A DNA stretch of 39,376 nt, from positions 1-39,376 of the forward strand of contig DUEP01000082.1 of NCBI GenBank assembly GCA_011176535.1. The letters are read 5' to 3'. This DNA is from Anaerolineae bacterium (GTDB lineage: Bacteria > Chloroflexota > Anaerolineae > Anaerolineales > DRMV01). Positions 23,649 through 30,961 of this stretch are shown here, one piece after another. How positions within the stretch are numbered: position 1 is the first letter of the stretch; every line of letters starts with the position of its first letter. The notes below the pieces were generated by a model. It did no database searches. It worked only from the letters and a program-made list of their open reading frames with translations, and was not told the DNA's origin. The position numbers and the translations under genes are program-made.

Positions 23649-25241
23649 ATGCAGCCCCGGCCCCCTGTGTTTCTCACCGAATTGCTGCGCCATCTCCCGT
23701 ATCCCGTGGAGCCACCGGAGAGCGACCCGCCCGTCACGGGTGTGGTGGCCGACTCGCGTCAGGTGCGCAGCGGGGATTTGTTCGTGGCGATCCAGGGCGT
23801 GCAGGTGGATGGGCACCGTTTCATCGAGGCGGCCATCGCCCGCGGGGCCTCGGCCGTGGTGGGTACGGAGCCGCGCGAGGGCCTGTCGGTGCCTTACATC
23901 CGCGTGCGCGACGGCCGGGAGGCGCTGGCTTATCTGGTGGCGGCGTTTTACGGCCACCCCTCGCGCCAGATGACCCTCATCGGTGTCACCGGCACCGACG
24001 GCAAGACGACCACCACCAACCTCATCTTTCACATCCTTAAGGCGGCGGGCCTGGCCGCCGGAATGATTTCCACGGTGAACGCGGTCATCGGCGAGCGGGT
24101 GTTGGATACCGGTCTGCACACCACCACCCCCCCTGCCCCTGAGGTGCAGCGCTACCTGGCCGAGATGGTCGAGGCCGGAACCACCCATGTGGTGCTGGAG
24201 GCCACTTCCCATGGGCTGGCGCAACATCGCGTGACCGGCTGTGACTTTGACATCGGCGTGGTGACCAACATCACCCACGAGCATCTGGACTTTCACGGCT
24301 CCTATGAGGCCTACCGGCGGGCCAAGGCGCGGTTATTCGATCTGGTGGCTCAGGCGGCGGTCAAGCCTCACGACGAGATTCGCTTAGCGGTGCTCAACCG
24401 CGACGACGCCTCCTATGCCTACCTGCGGGAATGGGTGCGCGTGCGGCAGGTCACCTATGGCTTGCACCCTCAGGCCGAGGTGCGCGCCGAAGAAGTGCGC
24501 TTTACCCCGCAAGGGCTGTTTTTCACCGCCGTGGGGCCGGGGTTCCGTGTGCCCATTGCCTCTTCGCTGGTGGGCGATTACAATGTGAGCAACATCCTGG
24601 CCGCGCTGACGGCCACCGTGGTGGGGCTGGGCATCGACCCCGAGGCCGCGCGCGCCGGGGTGGCGGCGGTGCGCAGCATCCCCGGTCGCATGGAGCGCAT
24701 CGATTTGGGGCAGGCGTTCACCGCCATCGTGGATTTCGCCCACACCCCCAACGCCTTGCGGCGCGCCCTGGAAACCGCGCGGCGACTGACCCGTGGGCGG
24801 GTGATCGCCGTCTTTGGCAGCGCCGGACTGCGCGACCGGGCCAAGCGGCGCATGATGGCCGAGGTTTCGGCCCAGCTGGCCGACATCACCATCCTCACCG
24901 CCGAGGACCCGCGCACCGAATCCTTAGACGCCATCCTGGCCGAGATGGCCGCCGGGGCGGAGGCCCACGGCGCCGTGGAAGGGGAGACCTACTATCGCGT
25001 GCCCGACCGCGGCGAGGCGCTGCGCCTGGCGGTGCGTCTGGCCCGGCCCGGCGATGTGGTCATCGCCTGCGGCAAGGGCCACGAACAGAGCATGTGTTTC
25101 GGCGAAATCGAATACCCCTGGGATGACCGGACGGCCTTGCGGGCGGCGCTGGCCGAGTTGTTGGGCGTAGAGGGCCTGCCCATGCCCTACTTGCCCACCC
25201 AGGGCCCTCCGCCGGAGGAGGAGAGCGACGATGCGGCGTGA
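23649..25241 (+). CDS. murE: UDP-N-acetylmuramoyl-tripeptide synthetase (MurE-type Mur ligase)
   Basis: 530 residues. It adds the third amino acid to UDP-MurNAc-L-Ala-D-Glu with ATP. Domain 1 starts with VTGVVADSRQVRSGDLFVAI. The ATP-binding loop is GVTGTDGKTTTTN (112-124). The central domain has LEATSHGLAQHR and NITHEHLDFHGSYEAY. The C-terminal domain has FAHTPNALRRAL, FGSAGLRDRAKRRMMAEVS and CGKGHEQ. The substrate-selecting tetrad is E419-D-P-R422 instead of DNPR of diaminopimelate enzymes, so the added residue may differ (ornithine or lysine are possible). ATG 23649 is chosen for the CGGAGGG just before it. Its 3' end overlaps the next gene by 11 bp. Confidence 0.9.
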   Translation: MQPRPPVFLTELLRHLPYPVEPPESDPPVTGVVADSRQVRSGDLFVAIQGVQVDGHRFIEAAIARGASAVVGTEPREGLSVPYIRVRDGREALAYLVAAFYGHPSRQMTLIGVTGTDGKTTTTNLIFHILKAAGLAAGMISTVNAVIGERVLDTGLHTTTPPAPEVQRYLAEMVEAGTTHVVLEATSHGLAQHRVTGCDFDIGVVTNITHEHLDFHGSYEAYRRAKARLFDLVAQAAVKPHDEIRLAVLNRDDASYAYLREWVRVRQVTYGLHPQAEVRAEEVRFTPQGLFFTAVGPGFRVPIASSLVGDYNVSNILAALTATVVGLGIDPEAARAGVAAVRSIPGRMERIDLGQAFTAIVDFAHTPNALRRALETARRLTRGRVIAVFGSAGLRDRAKRRMMAEVSAQLADITILTAEDPRTESLDAILAEMAAGAEAHGAVEGETYYRVPDRGEALRLAVRLARPGDVVIACGKGHEQSMCFGEIEYPWDDRTALRAALAELLGVEGLPMPYLPTQGPPPEEESDDAA

Positions 25242-25740
25242 GATCCTCACCTGGGAAGAAGTGGATCGCCTGATCGATCACCTGTTGCCTCAGTTCGAGA
25301 CCGAGTTCGACGCCATGGTCATCATCACTCGGGGCGGTCTCATCCCTGGCGGGATGCTGGCCGAGGCGCTGAACCTCAACTATATCCTCACCGCAGCCGT
25401 GGACTTCCCTTCTCAGGTGGCCATGGAGCGGGCCAAACTGGTCGCCTGGCCTAAATTCCTGCAGTTCCCCGAGGAGGGGCTGCTGACCGGACGGCGCACC
25501 TTGATCGTGGATGATGTCTGGGGGTCGGGGCGCACGATGACCGCGGTGCGGGCGCGTGTGTTGGCGGCGGGGGCCACACCGTACACCTGCGTGCTGCATT
25601 TCAACCCCCATCGCAGCCTATTTGGGAGTTTGCGACCCGATTACTACGCGGCCATCACCGATGCCTACATCGTCTATCCCTGGGAAATCGACCGCGGGAT
25701 CGACAAGGTACCCTTGACCTCCCCCCTGGGCGAGGGGTAG
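25231..25740 (+). CDS. Purine-type phosphoribosyltransferase (COG2236-like)
   Basis: A 169-residue type I phosphoribosyltransferase. The PRPP-binding motif is LIVDDVWGSGRTM (about residues 90-102), the first loop is VIITRGGLIPGGML, and the C-terminal YIVYPWE places an aromatic stacking residue over the base. This combination is typical of hypoxanthine/xanthine/guanine transferases of the COG2236 group, used in purine salvage; the preferred base is unknown. AGGAGGAG within murE precedes the ATG, so it is translationally coupled to murE, with no obvious metabolic link. Confidence 0.85.
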   Translation: MRREILTWEEVDRLIDHLLPQFETEFDAMVIITRGGLIPGGMLAEALNLNYILTAAVDFPSQVAMERAKLVAWPKFLQFPEEGLLTGRRTLIVDDVWGSGRTMTAVRARVLAAGATPYTCVLHFNPHRSLFGSLRPDYYAAITDAYIVYPWEIDRGIDKVPLTSPLGEG

Positions 25741-25775
25741 CACCAGGGGCCAGAAGATGGCCCCTGGTGTTTTTT
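25741..25775 (+). terminator. Rho-independent terminator
   Basis: A perfect 12-bp stem, CACCAGGGGCCA (25741-25752) and TGGCCCCTGGTG (25758-25769), with a 5-nt loop and six T residues (25770-25775). It begins directly after the stop of the phosphoribosyltransferase gene. The T run serves the plus strand only. Confidence 0.95.
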
Positions 25776-25778
25776 CGG

Positions 25779-26045
25779 TTACAGTTGCTCGAAGCGTTCC
25801 ACGGGGATGACGAACACCGTGCCCCGTTTGATGGCCGGCTCGGCCGGAGCCGCGCAGTGTCCCCGGATGAGTTGGAGGGCTTCCTCGACCTGGTGCTCTT
25901 CCACCCCGATGAGGATGGTGGCTGACCCCTTGCGCAAGAACCCTCCGCTGGACGCGATTTTGGTCACCCGGTAGCCGGCTTCCAGCAGGGCTTCGCTCAC
26001 CTGAGCGGTGTCGTCTTCCTGGATGATGGCAATAATCAGTTTCAT
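25779..26045 (-). CDS. DarA/PstA-like PII-type protein (cyclic-di-AMP receptor family)
   Basis: A small 88-residue PII-like protein of the DarA/PstA (DUF970) group, whose studied members bind cyclic di-AMP as trimers. It starts MKLIIAIIQ, has GYRVTKIASSGGFLRKGS (24-41) and ILIGVEEHQVEEAL, and ends in TVFVIPVERFEQL. Ligand-contact positions of the family, as I recall them, are kept at Arg26, Thr28, Phe36, Leu37 and Gly47; Gly24 and Ser41 replace common Asn residues. It is about 20 residues shorter than typical DarA, and the missing part is the large B-loop before the last strand. It lies 30 bp downstream of an antiporter that carries the same fold. AAGAGGTG precedes the ATG. Confidence 0.88.
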   Translation of the reverse strand: MKLIIAIIQEDDTAQVSEALLEAGYRVTKIASSGGFLRKGSATILIGVEEHQVEEALQLIRGHCAAPAEPAIKRGTVFVIPVERFEQL

Positions 26046-26075
26046 GGCAACACCTCTTGAGGGGGACAGGTTGGG

Positions 26076-27974
26076 TTAGATTTCTTCGTAGTGCTCCACA
26101 GGGAACAGGAACACCGTCGCGCCGCCTATGGTGACGGCTTTGGGGCGCGGGAGGGGCAGGGGCAGCCCCCTGGCCGCCCCTTCGGCCACGAATTCCACCC
26201 GACGGCGACAACTGGCCTGAAGGGCCTGAATCACATCCTCTACCTGCCCTTCGGGGATGCCCAGCATCAGGGTCAGGTTGCGCCGCTGCAGGAATCCACC
26301 GGTGCTGGGGAGCACCGTCACCGGGACGCCCAGTTTAGCCATGGCTTCGGCCGCGTTCTCGAAGTCCTGCTCCTGAATGATGGCCAGGGCCAAGTGGCGG
26401 ATGGGGGGCTCTTCCGCCGAGCGCCGCAGCAGGGACCCCGGCCAGGGCGGGAGTTCCAAAGCCAGGGCTTCGTCCACCTCGGCGGCCAGGCGGGAGAAGG
26501 TCTCCTCGGTGATAACCCCGTTTTGTAGCAGTTGCATCAGCGCACTGCGCTGGGCGCGCAGGGCTTCCAGCCGTGCGTTGCGCAGATCCTTCAGCGCCAG
26601 TTCGGGGTGGCGGCGCAGCAGTTCGTGCACCAGGGATTGCAGGCTGCGGCTGCGCTGTTCCAACAGGGGGCGCAGAATGCGCCAGGAATGTTCGGAGATC
26701 AGGCCGTCCTGGTACAGGTTTTTCAGGTGCTGATAAGCGGTGCGGGTGCTCACGGCGCGGGCGTGGCGCTCCTCGTAAAGCACCTGTTGTTCGTCCCGCT
26801 CGATGATGTTCAGTTTGCGAATGAGCATGCCGATGGTGCTGCCCTGCACCAGCAGCGTGAAGAGCACCACGCCGAAGGCCATCACCTGCACGAGAACGCC
26901 GTCGGGGCCCAACAGGGAGGGAAGCGCCACCGCCAGGGCCAGCGAGATGGCGCCCCGCAGGCCACCCCAGTACAGGATGTGCAGCCAGCGGAAGGGGATG
27001 CGGTCGCCCACCCAGGCCAGGCCGTACACATCCAGCGCCCGCGAGACCAGCACTGCCAGGATGGCCCAGCCGATCAGCACCAGATTCTCCCAAATGAGGG
27101 GCAGGTTGACCTGCAGTCCGATGAGCAGGAAGACGAAGGTGTTGGCGAAGAAGGACCCTGTTTCCCAGAAGTTGGTCACCACGATACGGGTGGTGGGGGA
27201 CATGCCTTTGGGGCCGATGTTGCCGTTGAGCAAGCCGGCGGCCACTACGGCCAGCACCCCGCTGACATGCAACTGTTCTGCCACCAGGTAAGCGCCGTAG
27301 GCCAGCACCACGGTCAGGGCCGTTTCCAGCAGGTAGTCGTCAACGCGGGCGATGATGCCCGATATGAGGGCCCCCAGCAGGCCGCCCACCAGCAGGCCGC
27401 CGCCGGCCACCCGTAGGAAGTCCACCACGCTTTGAAACAGGTTGAACTGACCGGTGAGGATGACCGCCAGCACCAGGTTGAACACCACGATGGCCGTCCC
27501 GTCGTTGAGCAGGCTTTCCCCTTCCAGCAGCACCTGCATCCGCTTGGGCACACCCAGGCGGCGGAACAACGTCACGACGGCCACCGGGTCGGTGGCGGCC
27601 ACCAGGGCGCCGAAAAGCATGGCGATGGGCAGGGGCAGCCCGGCGAAATAGTGCATGATGCTGCCCACCACCAGGGTGGTGAGCACCACTCCGGGGACAG
27701 CCAGGGTGAGGATGGGGGCCAGATCCTTGCGTAAGGCGTCGGCCCGCAGGTGGAAAGCGGCCTCGAAGATCAGAGGGGGAATCAGCAGACCCAGGACGAG
27801 GTCCGCCGTGAGGGGGATGTCCAGCCGGGCGAAGATGGCCAGGCCCAATCCCACCAGCACCAACCCCAGGGTGTAGGGCACCCGGAGGCGTCGGGCGGCC
27901 AGCCCGACCAACACGGCCACCAAAAGCAGGCCGATGGTCACTTCCAGGACGAGGAGCAAATTGAGTTCATCCAT
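26076..27974 (-). CDS. CPA1 Na+(K+)/H+ antiporter with C-terminal DarA-like domain
   Basis: 632 residues. Residues 1-392 are a CPA1/NhaP-type cation/proton antiporter with about 12-13 membrane helices: ATDPVAVV at 127-134, the catalytic Asn157-Asp158 pair in SLLNDGTAIVVF (typical of electroneutral exchange), and GGLRGAISLALAVALP. Residues 393-524 are a charged helical cytosolic segment. Residues 525-632 match DarA/PstA proteins: LALAIIQEQDF, VPVTVLPSTGGFLQRRNLTL, LGIPEGQVEDVIQAL, then a full B-loop and GGATVFLFPVEHYEEI. The position equal to DarA Arg26 is Pro, while Thr, Phe, Leu, Asn and Gly contacts are kept. AAAGGAGA precedes the ATG. It is probably co-transcribed with the stand-alone paralogue. 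Confidence 0.9.
   Translation of the reverse strand: MDELNLLLVLEVTIGLLLVAVLVGLAARRLRVPYTLGLVLVGLGLAIFARLDIPLTADLVLGLLIPPLIFEAAFHLRADALRKDLAPILTLAVPGVVLTTLVVGSIMHYFAGLPLPIAMLFGALVAATDPVAVVTLFRRLGVPKRMQVLLEGESLLNDGTAIVVFNLVLAVILTGQFNLFQSVVDFLRVAGGGLLVGGLLGALISGIIARVDDYLLETALTVVLAYGAYLVAEQLHVSGVLAVVAAGLLNGNIGPKGMSPTTRIVVTNFWETGSFFANTFVFLLIGLQVNLPLIWENLVLIGWAILAVLVSRALDVYGLAWVGDRIPFRWLHILYWGGLRGAISLALAVALPSLLGPDGVLVQVMAFGVVLFTLLVQGSTIGMLIRKLNIIERDEQQVLYEERHARAVSTRTAYQHLKNLYQDGLISEHSWRILRPLLEQRSRSLQSLVHELLRRHPELALKDLRNARLEALRAQRSALMQLLQNGVITEETFSRLAAEVDEALALELPPWPGSLLRRSAEEPPIRHLALAIIQEQDFENAAEAMAKLGVPVTVLPSTGGFLQRRNLTLMLGIPEGQVEDVIQALQASCRRRVEFVAEGAARGLPLPLPRPKAVTIGGATVFLFPVEHYEEI
26079..26402 (-). 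other. DarA-like sensor domain within the antiporter
   Basis: The codons for residues 525-632 of the antiporter. The domain is 108 residues, the usual length of a stand-alone DarA protein, so it looks like a gene fusion rather than a fragment. It shares AIIQE, GGFL, QVE and TVF-PVE with the neighbouring 88-residue protein. Confidence 0.85.
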
Positions 27975-28028
27975 CGTGTCTCCTTTAGATGCGGTTTTTG
28001 TCTGCCCTGCGCATCGTTCTCGGAAACC

Positions 28029-30413
28029 TCAGGGCTGATGGGCGCCGCGCAGCAGCACGCGGGCAGGGGGCGGGGGCAGCGGGGCTGTGGCGCCGTGGGG
28101 AAAGCGCACCGTGCCGCCCTGGGGAGCGACGGTCAGCCGCACGCCGCGCCAGAAAAGGGTCACCGGGTGGGCGAAGGCGCTTTCGGCCTGGAGTTCAATG
28201 GCCTTGGGCGTCAGGGAGACCACCCCGGCCAGACGCAGCGCCGGGCTCAGGGGCGGCAGGCCCAGGAGCACATTGCGCTGGCCCATGCCCTTCCCGGTGC
28301 GGGCGTGGTAGGCCTCGCGGAGGTAGCCTTCACGCTGCAGCGTCTCGCCGGCCCCTTGCCAAAGGCGGGTGAGCAAATCGGCGGCCAGGGGACGGGCACC
28401 GGCCTGCTCCAACCCTTCCAGGGCGAACAGGTTCCACAGCATGTGCACCGCCTCCCAGGCCGGGGCCTTGGGCCGCCTGGTGGGCACCAGGGGCAGCCCA
28501 TAGGGGCGAGCGTAGCCCTGGGGGCTTTGCAGCCGGCGGAGCACCTGCTGCTCCTGGGCGGGGGTGAGCATCCCGGCCCAAAAAGGCAGGAGCAGGGTAA
28601 GGTCGGTGCGCGTCAGGTCGGGCGTGCGCACCTCCACACGCGCCGAGGCGGGGAGGCCCTCCACGGTGAGGCTTTCCAGGCAGGCGTAGGTTTGCGTGGC
28701 GTTGAACACCATGCGCCCTTCGTACCAGGTCGGCGGCGCCGTCAGGTCTTCCCGGAGGGGCCGCCCCTGGCCGTCGCGACCCCGGAGGTGCACCTGAGGC
28801 CGCAGAGGGGCGTCGGCGTACACGATGATCACCGGGCGTATCGGAGGCGAGGCTTCTCCGCAGGGGCGCAGCGGGACGGCGCCCGAACCGCGGAGCTGGC
28901 CCAGGCGTTGCCCCGGCAGGCTCAGGTGGGTGTCGCGGTCCCAGCGCAGCGGGTGGGCGCGGCGGGGGTCCCAGGCCTGCTGCACCGCCTCCCGCAGGCG
29001 CCGGGCCCAGGCGCGGAGGGGTTTTTGCGCCTGGGGGCGTTGGGCCGGTGGGGCCAGGTTTTCCAGCACCTGGCAGGCGCGGTAGAGCAGCGCCCAAAGC
29101 GCCGGGTCCTCGACCGTGGCGAGGTCGGCGCCGGTGGACCAGGGGTGCCAGGGGCTGAACTCGGGCAGGCTCTCCAGCCCCACCTGAGCCGGATGGTGCC
29201 ATTCGGGCAGTCCGTCACTGTCGGTGTCCTGCTCCGGCGCAAACCACACCTGCAGGAAGCGCCACAACGGCTCGAACATCTGAGCGGCGAAGGCGGGGTC
29301 GGGCTGTGCAGCGTAAATCCGACCGGCCAGGTCCACCAACAGAGGCGAGGCCAGCGCGTGGGCCTGTTGGCCTGCCGGGCCTGGGCCCGCGTCGATCCAG
29401 CCGTCCGGTCGTTGGTGGGCCAGAAAACCCTGCAGCAGTTCGGCAGCCAAATTGGGGGCGTGGGGCAGCAGAAAGGCACTGCTCAGATACCACACCTCGG
29501 GCACGGTGAGACCGCTCCAGGCTGGGGGGTGGTCGCTGCCGTGGCCGTTGGGTGAGTAGCCCTGGTCCGGTTCCCGGGCGCGCAGGGCGAAGCGGTGCTG
29601 ACCCTCGCCGAAAGGCCCGTGGAGCAGGCGCAGGGCGCTTTGGCGGGCAAAAGTCAGCGCCCAGGCCTGAGTTTCGTCGGCGGGCTGTATCCTGGGCCAG
29701 GCTTGGTCGGCCAGGCGCAGGCGGGTGATTTGGGCTTCCCAGGGCCGGGCCGCCAGTCGGCGGGCGGTTTCCAGCCCGGCTTCGGCCTCGTAACCGACCA
29801 GATGGACCAGGGTGAGGCGACGCTCCTGGCCGGGGACCAGATCCAGGGGCAAAACCAGCGTGGGGTAGGGGCTGTACAGCCCTTCCGGCCCACCGGTGAG
29901 GAAGATGAGCAGGGGCAGGCCCTGGGTCTCCCCGGTGAGGAGCGCCGTGGCGTGATGCTGCCAGGGCTCCATGGGCCGCCCCTCTTCCCCCGGGCTGAGG
30001 TCGGCCACCCAGCCCAGGTACAGGGTCAGCGGTTCCGGGCCCGAATTGCGCAGGCTGAGGCGTGCCATGGCCGTCCGTCCGTCGGGGATGAACCATTCCA
30101 GCCGCCCCTGCGCCGTGGCGTGAGGCCGAAACTGAACTGCGGCGTAATTGGGGGCCAGCGCGGTCAACCGGAAGGGGCTGTCCTCCAGGCTCAGGCCCAT
30201 CACCTGGCGGCGTTCGGGGTCGGCGAAAAGCAGGGGGAACAGCCGCATGTGGCGGGCGCGGAGCCCGTAGGTGGTTTCCAGCACCACGGTGGTGGGGGCG
30301 TCTCTCAGGCTCAGGGCCCAGATGGTGTCGTCCACATAGGAAAGGGACCCCAGCCGCGCGTCGGCGGCCAGCACCAGGCGGTCCTGCGGCGAAAGGGAAC
30401 GGTCGCAGTGCAT
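28029..30413 (-). CDS. Six-hairpin glycosidase-like protein
   Basis: A 794-residue protein of the (alpha/alpha)6-toroid glycosidase type, loosely like GH63/trehalase or amylo-glucosidase families. Residues about 1-240 are beta-rich (SYVDDTIWALSLRDAPTTVV, LRNSGPEPLTLYLGWVADL). The helical toroid begins near 265 (WALTFARQSALRLLHGP). It includes AAELLQGFLAHQRPDGWID and DTDSDGLPEWHHPAQVGLE, a likely active-site segment, and continues through LWNLFALEGLEQAGARPLA. A small C-terminal beta domain ends it. No signal peptide is seen, so it should be cytoplasmic. The substrate is unknown. A TGgTAAAAT lies 6 bp before the ATG with no clear ribosome site. It may be co-transcribed with the antiporter 54 bp downstream. 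Confidence 0.72.
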   Translation of the reverse strand: MHCDRSLSPQDRLVLAADARLGSLSYVDDTIWALSLRDAPTTVVLETTYGLRARHMRLFPLLFADPERRQVMGLSLEDSPFRLTALAPNYAAVQFRPHATAQGRLEWFIPDGRTAMARLSLRNSGPEPLTLYLGWVADLSPGEEGRPMEPWQHHATALLTGETQGLPLLIFLTGGPEGLYSPYPTLVLPLDLVPGQERRLTLVHLVGYEAEAGLETARRLAARPWEAQITRLRLADQAWPRIQPADETQAWALTFARQSALRLLHGPFGEGQHRFALRAREPDQGYSPNGHGSDHPPAWSGLTVPEVWYLSSAFLLPHAPNLAAELLQGFLAHQRPDGWIDAGPGPAGQQAHALASPLLVDLAGRIYAAQPDPAFAAQMFEPLWRFLQVWFAPEQDTDSDGLPEWHHPAQVGLESLPEFSPWHPWSTGADLATVEDPALWALLYRACQVLENLAPPAQRPQAQKPLRAWARRLREAVQQAWDPRRAHPLRWDRDTHLSLPGQRLGQLRGSGAVPLRPCGEASPPIRPVIIVYADAPLRPQVHLRGRDGQGRPLREDLTAPPTWYEGRMVFNATQTYACLESLTVEGLPASARVEVRTPDLTRTDLTLLLPFWAGMLTPAQEQQVLRRLQSPQGYARPYGLPLVPTRRPKAPAWEAVHMLWNLFALEGLEQAGARPLAADLLTRLWQGAGETLQREGYLREAYHARTGKGMGQRNVLLGLPPLSPALRLAGVVSLTPKAIELQAESAFAHPVTLFWRGVRLTVAPQGGTVRFPHGATAPLPPPPARVLLRGAHQP

Positions 30414-30418
30414 ATCCC

Positions 30419-30427
30419 CATTTTACC
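30419..30427 (-). promoter_or_regulatory. Extended -10 of the glycosidase gene
   Basis: On the minus strand TGgTAAAAT is followed by ggggat and then ATG. The expected transcription start falls on or next to the start codon, which suggests a leaderless message. Confidence 0.55.
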
Positions 30428-30441
30428 AACTTCTCCCTTCG

Positions 30442-30450
30442 TGATAGAAT
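30442..30450 (+). promoter_or_regulatory. Extended -10 of the maoC-PBP unit
   Basis: TGaTAGAAT lies 26 bp before the MaoC-type start codon, which has its own GAGGGAGGG ribosome site. It sits back to back with the glycosidase promoter in a 63-bp divergent gap. Confidence 0.5.
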
Positions 30451-30476
30451 GGGATAAATCCGAGGGAGGGACGGCA

Positions 30477-30953
30477 ATGGACACCTATCAACCCCGTGGC
30501 ATGTATTTCGAGGATTTCAAGGAAGGTATGCGCTTTGTGACCGCCGGGCGCACGGTGACCGAGGCCGATGTGGTGCGCTTCGCGGCGCTCTCTGGCGATT
30601 ACAACCCGTTGCACACCGACGCCGAATACGCTAAGAGAACGCCTTTTGGCGCCCGCATCGCCCATGGCCTGCTGGTCACCTCCATGGTGACCGGTTTGGT
30701 GGACCGCACGGGCATGCTGGAGGGGACCACGCTGGCCTTTCGGGAGATCAACGAATGGAAGTTCATCCGCCCGGTATATCTGGGCGACACCATTCACGCC
30801 GTCCTGGAGGTGGAACAAACTCGCCCCTTGCGGCGTCTTGGGGGCGGCGCAGTGACCATTCGGGTGGAAGTGCGCAACCAGAAAGACGAAACGGTGATGA
30901 AAGGGCGCTGGACGGTGTTGATGCTCAGCCGCGAAGCCGGAGCGACGGCGTAG
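30477..30953 (+). CDS. MaoC-type (R)-specific enoyl-CoA hydratase-like protein
   Basis: A single hot-dog domain of 158 residues. The hydratase-2 motif is complete: ALSGDYNPLHTDAEYAKRTP with Asp41, Asn43 and His46 (catalytic Asp/His), followed by FGARIAHGLL. Related enzymes hydrate trans-2-enoyl-CoA to (R)-3-hydroxyacyl-CoA, or act on similar thioesters. The substrate here is not readable. ATG 30477 is preferred over far-upstream in-frame starts, which overlap the opposite gene, because GAGGGAGGG directly precedes it. The PBP gene begins 8 bp after the stop, so they share a transcript despite unrelated roles. Confidence 0.92.
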   Translation: MDTYQPRGMYFEDFKEGMRFVTAGRTVTEADVVRFAALSGDYNPLHTDAEYAKRTPFGARIAHGLLVTSMVTGLVDRTGMLEGTTLAFREINEWKFIRPVYLGDTIHAVLEVEQTRPLRRLGGGAVTIRVEVRNQKDETVMKGRWTVLMLSREAGATA

Positions 30954-30961
30954 GAGGCGCT

